In this document: piece by piece, positions 46,547 through 58,090 of the stretch
How the letters are laid out: each line of letters opens with the position of its first letter
Position numbering within the stretch: the stretch's first letter is position 1
Assembly: GCF_030704535.1 (NCBI RefSeq)
Contig: NC_081807.1
Span: forward strand, 1,963,001 to 2,027,000
Length of the DNA stretch: 64,000 nucleotides
From: Vitis vinifera
Taxonomy: Eukaryota > Streptophyta > Magnoliopsida > Vitales > Vitaceae
Direction: 5' to 3'
Notes under the pieces: generated by a model
The model's input: the letters and a program-made list of their open reading frames with translations, nothing else
Databases searched by the model: none
What the model was told of the DNA's origin: nothing
Program-made: the position numbers and the translations under genes

Positions 46547-47970
46547 TATTCTTCAGATTCCGAATATCATCTTCTGAACCCCTCTTCAGAACTGTATATC
46601 TGCACCACTAGCGTTGTTGTTTCGCTCATCATCAGGTATTGGTTGGAACCATTATTTGATTAAGAGAGAAAAGTCCGATTTTCATCCCCATTTTTTTCAA
46701 GCAAAGGCGACAATTTTGCCAAGTTCTCATTAGAGCATGGAGCTAATTTTTATTTTCTCCAAACGGATTGGCCACGCTGAGACTCTATTTCGTTCGACAG
46801 AAAGGAAGAAACTGAGGGTTGGGATGTGGATATGGTGTATTTTTATTTTTTTTAATCTTTTCTGCGGGTTTTGCAAGCTTTCTAGAGTTTTTTTTTTTAC
46901 CTTCTGTATTCTATATTTAAAGGTTAAGTACATATCTTGTTCTAGCTTCGTTTCCTGGTTTTTTTCTTTTTGGGTTAAGAGTTTTCCCCTATTTATATAT
47001 ATGGCTTCAGTGGATAGGCCTCCAGTATACTTTGTTCTAGGACTGTAACTATTATTTGAGGGGGGATGGAGCTGCATTATTCTTTGCAATATTCAGTAGC
47101 TGTGGGATTTGGATTGGATTTGGCAGAACAAATAAATTTTTTTTGGAGGTTTGGGTTGCTTGGTTTCATGGAAAATCAAATTTATTTGGACTTTAATTGG
47201 TAAATGTGCATCATATTAAGCCATCGTCTATGCATCCTTTCCATCATACTTCAAATTTATTCCTTATTTTATAATTCTTCCTCTACCTGGGTACTTCATA
47301 TTCATTCATATGAAAAGATACTGGGTGCTTTGGATGATTGTTTTGAGAGAAAATTGACATCAAATATTCAATATCTATTTAGGGTATGTTTGATTTTTGA
47401 AAAGTATTAAGGAAAGGGAAAAAAATATTAAATTTTTTTTTATTATGATTGATTGTATTGTGAAAAATATTTAATTAAAAGTTTATATATTTTTAAATTA
47501 TTTAGTCTTTATATAAAAAAGTTGAAATATGCTAAATGAATTTGAATTTATTGCTTGTAAATCTGTTCTTTAAATTTATCTTCACCTATTTTTTTTCTTC
47601 TGACAAACCCCTGTTTTTCCCAGGATTCATCTGCACAATGTGAGTGTTTATCTCCTTTTCTCTCTTTAAATGATCACGTACTCTTCTTCAACACTAGAAC
47701 CAAGAGTTCTTGAATGGTATGCATATACCCTTTTTCACCTTTCGTCCCAATTACAAAAAGTTGTATAACTGAGCTTCTAACACAGCTCAATTCTCATAAT
47801 AAATAAAATGAACTCATGAATCATTTCATCGAATCTTCTCCTAAAAATGGCTCCCTCTGCTGTTTCCATCATGAGTTTCAAGTTTTCCCACTTCAAAACA
47901 GGCACACGGAGTTTTACTAGCAATGCTTACTGGTAAAAATTGGAAGAGTAGGCTTGAAGAACATCATTAG
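46547..47970. other. transportin 3' UTR and convergent spacer
   Basis: Non-coding. The transportin 3' UTR probably extends to between 46900 and 47130. The rest is AT-rich and separates the convergent 3' ends of transportin and the SecE-like gene, with no protein-like frame. Confidence 0.55.
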
Positions 47971-49562
47971 TCATCTGGTTCTCCGAAGAAACATGGTCAA
48001 GAGAAAGCAGAGGGCAGAGTCGATTGAGGATAGCGCAACGATGAGCGCTGCTACAAGAACAAGAGTGAGAATAGCAGTCTTCAGCTGCAGGAAAACAACA
48101 AGAAAACATCAGCTCCTTCTCAGCCTCCCAACAAGTTTGAATGCCCAAACTCTGCCCAAATGGTAGAGGTTTTTCTTAGATTTTGTCTTCATAAATACTT
48201 GTTACTATAAGAATGGAGAGCCGAAATTTTCAAGGTAATAATCAGCTTGTTCTAAATTCTGAAGGGGCTCACAACTGAACGGTTTCCATTGATTGATTCT
48301 CTTATGATTCGCATGCCAGAAACACATGAACAAACATATGCACAGACCTCATTTAGAGGAATGGATTGTGCTTTTGATATCATGTATCTGCTCGGTAGCC
48401 AGCATACTCGTCCTTGTTATTATATCATATCAATGTTATTAAGGGGTAAAACTCTACCAAGGGTGACAACAATAATGAATGGTAAAATTACCAAAGAACA
48501 GACTTCAAAATTTGGGTACAAACCGTGCTTTGGAAACTTGGCCACTCTATGTACTTAAGCTGACTAGGTTGGTCAACCAAAAACTCAAACAAGGATTTCA
48601 AAGCCCTGCAAAAAGATGATAAAATATCAGTCACTTCACAATTCTAAATCTTATCTTCCTATGCTATATGTAATTCGACATAATGTGCGAGAAATATGGA
48701 AAGGTAGAATACCAAAAGGCTTCCTTAATTGAACTCAACAGAAAGGGCTCCTTGGGGGAGTCATTGGCAAAGCTCAATTCATGTCGATTTCTTCCTGCAT
48801 ATGCAACACATTTGGAGCCAAGTCGCTCTTCATGAAAATATCGAATCCTTCCTCTGGGAACCTGCCATAAAAATTAACCAAATCTAACGCTCAAGAGAAA
48901 TACCAACTATCTTTCTTTGATCAGCAAGCAAATAACATTGCCTGCCAATAGGTGCATCAGAGTACACAGATTGTATACAAGAGTGTGAAAAGGCAAAAAC
49001 AAGCGAGAGAGAGAGAGAGAGAGATGCAGTAAGCCCCTCCCTTTACAAAGAATCAAACTAATCAACCAAGTCGATTATAAACATTGTCACATCATTTAAA
49101 CCCACCCCAAATGCCAATAATATCCGGAATCTTTCAGCAAGAACTTATCTACAAAGTTTATCAAAAAGAAATATAAGCTTACCTTTCTACATACTATCCC
49201 AACAACATTACAACCTTTAAATCCATTTACAAAGAATATAACTAATCAACCAAGTCGATTATAAACATTGTCACTTCATTTAAACTCACCCCAAATGCCA
49301 ATTATATATGGAATCTTTCAGCAGGAACTAATGAACAAAGAAATCTAAGCTTACCTTTCTACATGCTATCCCAACAGCATTACAACCTTTAAATCCGATC
49401 CCATTACATCTCTGATCCCGGAATGGTAGTTCAGGATGAATCAATCCTACAAAAAGGTTGAGCACAAACATATAACCTGAATTCAAATTTGCTCACAATC
49501 AAAACCAAGGGGGAGAGAAAGGGACCTGAACAAGCAGGCAACAACCCAGGGAGAATCATCAT
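47971..49562 (-). CDS. SecE-like plastid translocase subunit
   Basis: Five exons (minus strand): 49562-49526, 49446-49355, 48861-48713, 48605-48524, 48084-47971. They join in frame to 157 aa. The C-terminal 70 residues read as SecE: an amphipathic segment (SIKEAFWALKSLFEFL), the conserved IEWPSFQST (SecE has WP(S/T)xxE/Q), then one membrane helix LKTAILTLVLVAALIVALSS followed by ID and a short tail. SecE clamps SecY in the Sec channel. The unconserved N-terminal part would be a plastid transit region. I believe the closest type is the plastid inner-envelope SECE2 rather than thylakoid SECE1, from memory. The start is the weak point: the 37-base first exon (MMILPGLLPACS) fits splice phase. An ATG at 49473, reading directly into exon 2 without that intron, is the alternative. 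A likely untranslated exon lies near 50215. Confidence 0.78.
48905..49000 (-). mobile_element. LINE 3' end remnant in an intron of the SecE-like gene
   Basis: TTGATCAGCAAGCAAATAA, GGTGCATCAGAGTACACAGA and TTGTATACAAGAG resemble the 3' UTR of the LINEs (for example GGCGCACCAAAGTACACAGG at about 44455). It is followed by a (GA)n run at 49006-49024. Boundaries are approximate. Confidence 0.55.
49042..49396. repeat. tandem duplication including part of SecE-like exon 2
   Basis: Two direct copies, about 49042-49225 and 49226-49396, with roughly 90 percent identity by eye. Shared blocks include CTAATCAACCAAGTCGATTA, CCCCAAATGCCAAT, GGAATCTTTCAGCA and CTATCCCAACA. The right copy contains the last 42 bases of true exon 2 and its donor at 49354. 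The left copy keeps a matching decoy donor after 49183 but no exon start. Confidence 0.88.
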
Positions 49563-50208
49563 CCTACACCAAAATTGGCTGCCAATCTTATCTAATCTAC
49601 TACTGCAACATAATACAAAAGTTTTAATTCTTATGAGTAACAATATTTGTATATATAGTACTAACAACTAACTAGGAACCTTAAATTCTCTTGTTTGATT
49701 TCAAGTGGAAAATATAAAAGAAAACAAATATATTGGAAATTATTCAGAATTCCAAATCCTTCATTGTTTATATAGAAGAGAAGAAAAAAAAAAGGAACAA
49801 ATTTCGATAAACATCTAACAACATTTTTTCTTCCATTTTCCCCTCAACCATGCCCAATAGCTCTTGAGTTCCCAAAACCACTTCCTCACAGCACTTTATT
49901 TTCCATTAAAAATCACATTTTTTTTCTTTATTTTAGAAAAATTTGAAACAACCCAGATTAAAAAAATGATAAAATAAAAAGATTTTGATCATTTTTTTTT
50001 TCTTTTCAATCGTTAGTCAGTATTTATCAAGTTTTTGAATTGCTAAAATAAAAAAAAAAATTCTGATATTAATATATGAATCTGAATGTGAATTGTAAAT
50101 TAATGAGTTTAAGAAGCAAAAATTTGGAAAATTTTAACCATAAACAGACCCATTTCTGCACTTACTTGGTTTCCAACTTCCAAAAGACCTTCACTGAGCA
50201 ACCATTTC

Positions 50209-50346
50209 AAAACCTACCTCCCTGAAACGATGGCGTCCTCGTGGGTCGACCGAACCCAAAACCCTAGTTCTGGAGGTGCGCGCAACAGAGGGAGAGAGGA
50301 AAAAGGACGATAAGGAGAGGTCAGGGGAGAATAAAACGGTGTCGTT
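50209..50346 (-). promoter_or_regulatory. probable 5' untranslated exon of the SecE-like gene
   Basis: A GC-rich island in AT-rich DNA. On the minus strand the sequence around 50215-50217 reads TTTCAGGGAG|GTAGGT, a strong donor. No ATG lies between an in-frame stop and this donor, so the exon would be untranslated. AACGGTGTCGTT at 50335-50346 and an inverted AAACGACACC at 50381-50390 lie just upstream. Confidence 0.45.
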
Positions 50347-50390
50347 CAAAGGAGGTTTCATTCACCTAGAGCTAAAAGTAAAACGACACC

Positions 50391-51395
50391 AGGATTTTAT
50401 TAAATATTATTTTTGAAAAATTGGTTGTTTAAAAAATAAATATTTAATTAAAAGGCTGAAATAATTCTCAAATAATTTTCATATTTTATTTAAAAAATAA
50501 TTCATTTTTGATATAAATATCCTTTATTATTTTAAATATTTACATATAGGTTTTCAAAAAAAAAATTATTTTTATAACAAAATAAGGAGGATATTTTTAT
50601 TAGAATCAAATAAAAAAAAAGGTTAAATTTCAAAAATTAGATTTTTATCAACCCTTTTAATCAAATAATCCTTTAAAAAATAAATAAATAAATGATAATT
50701 ATGAGCAGTCTATTAAACTTTCTTTATAAAACGAGTTCATTTTTTTACTAAATAAAGTCTTTAGTTCGTTTTTTTCAATCAATGAAACCATTTTTTAAAA
50801 AATAAGAATAAAAAAAAAATTCAATATTATAAAAACCAAATTTAATCTGAATGCAATTTGATTCTCTTCTACTTGATATTATGATTCACTTTCATCCTTA
50901 TCCTATTTTTATTGTTGTTCTTGTATCTAAATATACTTACTAATGTATTCTATTTTTATTCCCATGTACCAAACGTAGCCGATGATACTATTTTTGGCCA
51001 TATTCTCACATACCCAACACGTCTGATACATATATCATTTAATTTTGGAGAAAATTATAAAAATTTTCACTCACCATATGCATTCTAACAAGTGAAGCAT
51101 AAGCTTCTTTGGAGTCAAAAGAGTCACTCCAAAAGTAGGTGTGGATTGAAACTAGGAACCCAGAGCATGTTGGGGCCTACTGTGTGAAGAAGAAAGAAGA
51201 GAAACAGAGTGGGAAGGAGAGGAATTATTATAATAATCCTTGGGCTAATGCAAAATACTCTTCTAAATCGTGACGAATCATTGCATTCCAGTATCGGTTT
51301 CTTCATTTTCTTTTGTTAAATCCGTCTGTTTCCATTGTCTTCTGATGTATAATAAGTAATAACAACTGCCAGCACAGACTATTGAGCTTTGTTCT
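50391..51395. other. AT-rich spacer
   Basis: Lies between the SecE-like promoter and the 3' end of the PP2A subunit gene. Rich in A and T runs, no protein-like frame. The PP2A 3' UTR probably occupies its right end. Confidence 0.6.
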
Positions 51396-53258
51396 TCAGT
51401 TGGAAACACATATACAATGTGGTGGTTGGAGGAACTGATTCTGGGCAGCAGTAGCAGCATCAGCAGCCCGTTCAATCCTTTCCCATTTCTCTCTTCTTTT
51501 GATCTCCTCTTGTTGAGCTGCAGATTCTCGGAGTTCAAGGTTTATTACACACTTGGAGTATAAACACGGCTCCATTTCTTCCAGCATCACCTTCACGGTT
51601 TGTGTCAATTGGCGAACGCTTTTGCTCCAGTGCCATTTAAGGTTCTTCTCCATGCCTTCAACTATCACTGGAAACACCTCGTCCATTGCCTCTTGTGCCA
51701 TCTTCCTGAACTGCTCGTTGTTCAATACGTAGAGGGCACGCTCTGCTACCTGGGTTTGAAGCAATTTAAGGATTTCGGATCAATCAAAACAATGCAATCC
51801 ATGTACGGATGATCAGTAACATCATAATGGAGATGATGTTTCAGAGAGGAAAGGCAACTCAATCCAGGAATCCCAGAACAGAAAAGTCCTATTGCTGGAA
51901 ACCAGGAGATCTTTCATAGAAAAAAAGTTTCCCACACTCAACAATGAAGTAATGTTTCAAGCATCATGGTTTGGAAAAATTCTCAGGGAGTGGTCATCAG
52001 TTTTCCGTTTGATTGCAGAGGAAACTTGGGGGCAATGGAAAACTTGTCGGGTTTCTAGCAGCTGTGAAAAAAAGTTATAATCTCTCCCACAACTTTTCCG
52101 CAATCAAACAGAGCATAAGGGAAAGGAAAAGGATTCATTAGAACCACTTGTTAATATTTAGAAGAAAGAAAAACCTCAAACTCAAGAACCATGAAAGATT
52201 CATCTTACCTGTGAGTTCCAACTGTTTAAGCACCTTGTGATTTGGGTGAATAAAGGCAGAGCCAACTTCCTATATTGCTCAGGATCTATAATCTCCACCA
52301 ATTCTTCCAGTTCTCCCACAAGCAAAACTTGTTTCTGGCAGTTTGTGATCGGCCAATATTTTAGAATACCTCGAACAACAATCCCACCAAGCACAGGCTC
52401 CTTCTGCACAAACTGGGAGACACAGTAAGCCAGCTGCCTATGGTAAACCTGCAACCCCTTGGGCTTGTGCAAGGGAATAAGCACTCTCATCAAGAATAAC
52501 TTGTGCTCTTCCTTGAGTGGAATGGTGAAGCCATTGATTATGCTGCCCCAAATTTCAAGCAGATCGCCAATGCCACAGGGCCGCTCTGTCTCAAAAACAT
52601 AGTGCAAGAATACATCATTCATTGCTTTTCTCATGAATGATCGGTAGAAGGTGAACTTGGAATATATCCTGTGGTACACGTTCTTCAAGCTTTCCCGTTC
52701 TCGTGGGTCTTCAGATTGGAAAAGGGAGAGGAGGTTGAGAACGAATGAATGATCTATATGATCACGCAGTGCCTTGGCATCTGTGTTGAGGACTAGCCGA
52801 AGAAGAATCTCATAAACAATTTGCAGGTGTGGCCAAGCAGGTGCAGGAGTAGAAGCGGTGTCTTCCTCATCAGGTAAGTCAAAGATGACAGAGGCATTGG
52901 AAGATGGAGGGAGGGGGCGAAAGAGGTTGGCAGATAGCATGGCAACCAGATGTGACAAAATTTGATCATGGAGTGGCTTCTTTGTGGACTTCACAAGGGA
53001 GAGAAGTTGAGTGAGCTTGAGCCTCTTGAGATCTTGCTGTGAAGGAGATTCAGAAGGATCAGTAAAGGTGAAGACAAAGGTGCAGTATGTGATGATAGAG
53101 AGGAGCTCTTCATTTTCGGAATCCAGAGAAGATTGTTTCCCACTGTTGCTGAAATGGCCATTGCCATTGCTCTTAGAATCCAGATCAAAGAGGTACTGAA
53201 GGGTGGTGGTAGGTTTTTTCTTGGGAGAGGCTTTTGGGGTGTTTCTTTCTACACCCAT
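51396..53258 (-). CDS. PP2A regulatory subunit B' (B56 family)
   Basis: Two exons, 53258-52209 and 51749-51396, joined in phase 0 to 467 aa. B' subunits bind the PP2A A/C core and select substrates. The B56 HEAT-like fold is evident: LQIVYEILLRLV, DHIDHSFVLNLLSLFQSEDPRERE, LKNVYHRIYSKF, FETERPCGIGDLLEIWGSIINGF, PLKEEHKLFLMRVLIPLHK, KYWPITNCQKQVLLVGELEE and, across the junction, NSWNSQ|VAERALYVLNNE. This covers the family core from about residue 45 to 420. The N-terminus is short and Lys/Pro-rich (MGVERNTPKASPKKK); the KLPRKPS-type leader of several plant B' isoforms is absent. The C-terminal tail contains basic and glutamine/alanine-rich residues. B' genes with one intron in this position are typical in plants. 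The isoform class is not assigned. Confidence 0.95.
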
Positions 53259-54110
53259 TTCTCTCCCTCTCCTATCTTCTTGCCTATCTCCTTCTAACAG
53301 TGTTGTTTGGTGTTTGATTATGGATTTTCAAACTGCAGAAAGGAAAAAAAATGTTTGATTTTTTCCTTTTAACTTTCTTTCTTGTTGGGTTTTGAAAGAA
53401 AGGCCAAAGGACAGCGATGTTTCATAGGTAAGAAGCCTTGTAATATCCGATGATGGAGTATATGGATTTTCCCTAATCACAGATGAGACAGGTAAGCTGA
53501 GGTTCATGTAAATGGGAGATACTTTCAGTTCTTTCTCCCCACCCGGGTGAGTGCCACATGGACTTTCTCTAATAATGAAAGTTGGTAATCACAAACAGCT
53601 TGTAGCAAACACATTAGGGGATATTCGCAAGAAGACAATAGCCTTGTTGGATTTGTCTAGTCCACCATTCATGTGCCTCACCAACCTATCACTCTGGACC
53701 TTTTGGACTACGGGTCCACAGCATGCAAACCGCTCATTACAAAAATCAAACCAAGTAGGGTTTTCTAAGTTAACTGTTTGGAAGGGTCTTTGAAACCAAG
53801 AATTATAGATCAGATCAACAAAGATAAGAAAAACACATATTTAATACATATAAAGCAGGAAAATTTTGGCCTATTCTGCAAAGCACTTGTACACATATAT
53901 GCAACGATCTAAAATCAATGTGAACTTGAGCATAGTTACATAGTAGAAGCTAAAACAAGGGCCACAGGAAAAGACAAATAGGGAACTAAGTGGAAAGATC
54001 ATGCATGAAAACAAGGGAACTGGAAACAAAGTAGGTTTAGATTAGACCTATGAATCTGGAACCTGGAAGAAATTGAGCAAATCAGAATCCCTTTTAGGCC
54101 CCTTCAAGTC
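53259..54110. other. PP2A promoter region and spacer
   Basis: Pyrimidine-rich minus-strand leader up to about 53330, then spacer. I see no gene. The minus-strand leader and promoter of the PP2A subunit lie at the left end. Confidence 0.5.
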
Positions 54111-54119
54111 TGCATCAAT

Positions 54120-55190
54120 AAAACAGCATTTATCCGTATGCAAAACTCATATGCCTATTCATAATAATAGCATCTGTACATAGAAAGATGATTATCAAAT
54201 AATTGTGATGCATTCTTGACAAGGCATGGTGGTTATATCCCAGGTGTCAAGCATTTCTGGAGGCTATCAATAAATTATAAATAACTCTTGGCCACATATT
54301 GATAAGCATCTCAAGAGATTTATAAACTCAAAAAAACCTCCAAAAAAAAGGGGTGGAAATATTAGTGAAAACAAAGAGGGTAGCATAGATGATTAAAATA
54401 TCAAGGTCAACGATTGTATCTCCATTCACAATTCAGTATTCTCATGACAGGCAGAACAGAGGTCTGGAAGGTTAGAAGTTATTGAGAAGCAAAACCGTCT
54501 TCTTCTTCTTCTTCTTCTTCTCTTCTTCTAGAAATACATGAGAGAACACATCCAACTTCCCAACCATCACAGTCAAGAGGCTAGTAACCATGACTTCAAG
54601 AGAAGCAGGAGCAAAAATCACAGGAATGCACAAAACAATTTTTCCAGTAGTTAGTATTAGTTACCTATCCACAAAACTCATATGCCTGTATCAAAATAAC
54701 AGTGTCTAAGCAAGTATGACATCATATCATATGTACTGAAATATGATTAGAAAATAATTTTGTTTGACATTATATGGTAATCATAATCACTGGCACCGAA
54801 CTTCACATTCTCACTCATCCTCTATAACATAGGAATAACTCTTGGCCACACATTCATAGAACAGATCCAACTTCCCAACCATCACAATCAAGAGGCTAGT
54901 AACCATGACTTCAAGAGAAGCAAGAACAAAATTCAGACGAACGCACATAACAATTTTTCCAGTTGTTAGTATTAGTTACCTGTCCACAAAACTCATATGC
55001 CTGTATCAAAATAACAGTGTCTAAGCAAGTATGACATCATGTCATATGTACATGAAATATGATTAGTAAATAATTCTGCTTGACATTATATGGTAATCAT
55101 ACCCTTATTTTTAATCACTGGCACTGAACTTCACATTCTCATTCACCCTCTATAAAATAGGAATAACTCTTGGCCACATATTCATAATCA
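54120..55190. repeat. tandem copies of the transporter gene's 3' end and flank
   Basis: Units at about 54548-54857 and 54858-55190 are direct repeats of about 310-330 bp, sharing TCCAACTTCCCAACCATCAC, AAGAGGCTAGTAACCATGAC, AAAACTCATATGCCTGTATC and GAATAACTCTTGGCCACA. A third, more decayed partial copy lies at about 54140-54480 (AAAACTCATATGCC, AACTCTTGGCCACATATT). Within units B and C the segment AAGAGGCTAGTAACCATGAC matches coding DNA of the transporter at 55421-55441. The left copy also keeps a relic of its last codons at about 54448-54475 (GGTCTGGAAGGTTAGAAGTT; compare 55328-55345). Confidence 0.8.
54499..54530. repeat. (CTT)n microsatellite
   Basis: About ten CTT triplets with one interruption, inside the duplicated region downstream of the transporter gene. 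Confidence 0.9.
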
Positions 55191-55280
55191 TCTTAAGATG
55201 TTTATAAACACAACTAGGACAAAAAGTTCAAATAAAAGGAGGCTAAATCTCATTATTACATTGTCAAAGTCTGAGGTTTG

Positions 55281-56735
55281 CTACTGTTTCCCTGATTCGG
55301 TATCTCCATGGTAGGCAGAATGAAAATCTGGAAGGTCAGAACTCATGGAGAACCTGAGCCATCTCTTTTTCTCAGCATAAAGGAGACAAGGCTGCATAAC
55401 AAGCCCAATCATCACAGCCAAGAGACTAATAACCATGACTTTGAAAGAAGCAAGAGCTAATACCACACAAATCAATAAGGTTGGGGGTATACACATCAAA
55501 ATTGCTCCAGTTGTACCAACAGGTATCATATAAGGCCGGGATGCTGCTGGGTATCTCATCCTTAACTTTACAAATGCTATGAATTCCATAATCATTCCAA
55601 AACAGTATAAGAAGTTCTCTGCAGCTACAATCTCTTGAAAGCTCAACCATGAGAGCAAAATCACACCAGATGCAGAAAATAAAATCCCAGTAAGAGGGGT
55701 CCCATAGCGAGACCTCTTGGCAAAGAAATCCGGGAGCATCCCACGTTCTGCCATCCCCAAAAGCTGAAAGGAGTCACTGCTCATCTCGGCCACAAACATC
55801 CCCATGTTTGACAGAGCTGAGGCCCCTTGGATCCAACTTCGTAACCATATACCTCCTAGAATCTTAGCAATATCTGCGAAATACCCATCAACCCACATCT
55901 CCCGATCAAGTGGTATAGCTCCTGTACCAACCAGAAGAGGAACAAAATACCCTAGAACAACCAAAATAAGAGCATAAAAAAGAGCTTTTGGTAGAGTTTT
56001 ATTGGGGTTCTCCACCTCTCCTGCAAGAGTACTGATTGAGTCCCAGTAGTTCAGATTCCAGAAGAGAGTGTTTAAATACAAACCCCAGTTTACATTGTGC
56101 AGGTCTATAACAAACCATCTTGAAGGCTCCAGTTCAGGAATTGCCACCAGTCCCATAACGACAAAAGGAAGAATTGAGAACACTCCTAATAGCACAGCAA
56201 CCCATCCCACAATGGTCAAACCTCTGTAGTTCATGTAAGTGAGAGCCAGAGTCAAAGCTAGAACCGCTATTATCCTAGGCAACCCACCTTCTAAACCTGG
56301 GATTGCTGATTTCAGATAATCTAGAAACAGAACTGGGTATAGCGCATTATCAATGACTCCACTCAACCACTTCATCCAACCTTGCTGAAAACCCCAATAG
56401 GGGCCCAAAGCCGAAGAAACCCAAACCACATATCCACCATTCTCCGGGAACATTGTACCCATTTCTGCAGTTATTAAGGCTTCTGGGATGCTCCATATAA
56501 CTGGGAAAAGCAGAAAGCCAAGAAGAGCTAAAAGGGGGCCAGCTGCCTGGACAGTGTCTTCAACACCGAACGGACCCCCAGAGACCTCATAGAAGATAAG
56601 GAAAACAAGAGGTATAATGGAAACCTTCTTGAAGTTATCATACTTGGGAGAAGCATCGTCCTCCAAACCCACATATTCAGCATTCCGCATTTGGACAGAA
56701 GTTTGCTGATTTGTTAAATTCCTCTGTTTCTGCAT
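55281..56735 (-). CDS. polyamine transporter-like APC permease (PUT/LAT type)
   Basis: One coding exon, 484 aa, about 12 membrane helices. Proteins of this plant group (PUT1-5/RMV1) import polyamines and paraquat as proton symporters. Family blocks: [20 protein letters not shown] at helix 1 (residues about 40-59), [60 protein letters not shown] (helix 6 region), [20 protein letters not shown] and [11 protein letters not shown]. Polar ends: N-terminus about 35 aa, C-terminus about 30 aa after the last helix. A second in-frame Met at residue 16 ([12 protein letters not shown]) may be the real start, since homologues tend to open with xEYxGLxx. The coding part lacks introns, as is usual here, but a leader intron from about 57976 is likely. 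Decayed copies of the 3' end lie downstream. Membrane location (plasma, Golgi or ER) is not deducible. Confidence 0.93.
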   Translation of the reverse strand: MQKQRNLTNQQTSVQMRNAEYVGLEDDASPKYDNFKKVSIIPLVFLIFYEVSGGPFGVEDTVQAAGPLLALLGFLLFPVIWSIPEALITAEMGTMFPENGGYVVWVSSALGPYWGFQQGWMKWLSGVIDNALYPVLFLDYLKSAIPGLEGGLPRIIAVLALTLALTYMNYRGLTIVGWVAVLLGVFSILPFVVMGLVAIPELEPSRWFVIDLHNVNWGLYLNTLFWNLNYWDSISTLAGEVENPNKTLPKALFYALILVVLGYFVPLLVGTGAIPLDREMWVDGYFADIAKILGGIWLRSWIQGASALSNMGMFVAEMSSDSFQLLGMAERGMLPDFFAKRSRYGTPLTGILFSASGVILLSWLSFQEIVAAENFLYCFGMIMEFIAFVKLRMRYPAASRPYMIPVGTTGAILMCIPPTLLICVVLALASFKVMVISLLAVMIGLVMQPCLLYAEKKRWLRFSMSSDLPDFHSAYHGDTESGKQ

Positions 56736-56821
56736 CCAATATCAAATTCGCAAAGGAGTAAATGATGAAGAAAATGAAGAAAAACATTAAACTTTTAGAT
56801 CAGAAAATAAAGTGAATTCCA

Positions 56822-56950
56822 GGATTTTTTATTTATTTTTTGATAGACGACGGCAGATTGAATTGATAAACACCTACAAATAGGGGGCACACCCTATGTA
56901 TACTGACAATTTACAAACAAAACCCAACTAGGCTGCATGACCTACAATAG
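56822..56950 (-). mobile_element. LINE 3' end in the transporter leader intron
   Basis: A T-rich start (TTTTTTATTTATTTTTTGAT), then AGACGACGGCAGATTGAATT and CACACCCTATGTATACTGAC resemble the minus-strand 3' UTR of the LINEs in this window (oligo-T, GATAAG, GTATAC). It is truncated to about 120 bp; limits are approximate. Confidence 0.55.
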
Positions 56951-56969
56951 GGAGGCTAGTCTCCGTTAA

Positions 56970-57114
56970 GGACATCCAAAATTCCAAACCCGTTGAGACC
57001 ACTCTAATACTTCAGACTTTGGTCAGACGTCTCCTCCACCTGGACATCCAAAATTCCAAAACCCGTTGAGACCACTCTAATAGTTCAGACTTTGGTCGGA
57101 CATCTCCTCCACCT
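56970..57114. repeat. 72-bp tandem duplication
   Basis: Two direct copies, 56970-57041 and 57042-57114, differing at about four positions and one A insertion. Each starts GGACATCCAAAATTCCAAA and ends TCTCCTCCACCT. Located in the likely leader intron of the transporter gene. Confidence 0.95.
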
Positions 57115-57976
57115 GAAAAGTCCTAGGATTTCCTTGCCCCAGATACACCAAAATAGACAAATCATCGGAGCCAACAGGTAATTAAAAGCATATTTGACAC
57201 ACTACTCACAACAGGTAATTAATAATTTTCTTCGGCTTTACTCATTTTCAGCACACGACCAAATTCCAATCCACCTAATAAATAGGCTTCTCAATTACTA
57301 GTAACTACACATACATACCCTATCTACTTACCTCCCCACCCTGCCCTACCCTTCTAATTGAGCAACAGAAAGCTCCCGAAAAGCTTGGCTTGATTTCCAA
57401 ACAATCTTGTTCCACAATCAAGCCATTCAATCTCAAAATTGAGTTTCAAGCTTGGTTTTCCAACAAGCCACACCCAAATCATGGGTTCTGCACCAGTGGT
57501 AACATAATCCTCAACAATCTCACAGAGGAAAGATTTCCCAAGAAAATTTTGGAAAATATCGGTCATACTAATAATCAAAGCCACGGCGCAACAAAATGTA
57601 GGTGTTCTCAAAACTATAATTTGAAAAGACCTTCACCATTTTGCAATCCCCTTTCTGTCATAGTACTGAGAATCTGTGGTAATCTTCCTCCTTTGCATGA
57701 TACAACAAATCCTGACTACCACAGCAACTGTATTTTCACTCAGAGAATAACAAACACATCCAAAAACAGAAAACACAGACACAGAGCACTTGAAAGTTAT
57801 ACACAAACGAAAATGGATTTCCTTCAAACCCTTCAATTAGCAGGTAAAACACACTTCGTCGGTCCATTTACAAGCAGAAAAATAAAAGACAGAACACGAG
57901 TTTACTCCAACTGGGAAGAAAAAGAAGAAAGGAAAAAGAAAAAATAAAATAAAAAAATCAACCAAAGAACGAATAC

Positions 57977-58090
57977 CTCGTCGTCAAACCACCAAACCCA
58001 CAAATTTGATACACAATTTACAAACCCAACAACCAAATTTGAGGAGAAGGGGCTCCGGACTACAAGAAAAACAAGATAGTGGTGCTAACA
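57977..58090 (-). promoter_or_regulatory. probable untranslated first exon of the transporter
   Basis: On the minus strand GACGACGAG|GTATTC offers a donor ending the exon at 57977. The region is GC-richer than its flanks and has no ATG-led frame. The intron to the coding exon would be about 1.2 kb. AACGACGTCGTT at 58443-58454 lies upstream of it. Confidence 0.4.

Noticed and set aside
53551..53793. 80-codon plus-strand frame between the PP2A and transporter genes
   Set aside because: No recognisable motif and unremarkable composition; treated as chance.
54120..55190. Repeats considered as a CRISPR-like array
   Set aside because: Units are over 300 bp, degenerate and derived from the neighbouring gene; this is a plant nuclear locus.
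57390..57947. Plus-strand 185-codon frame in the transporter leader intron
   Set aside because: Composition is low-complexity and Lys/Asn-rich, with no family motif and no supporting splice signals.
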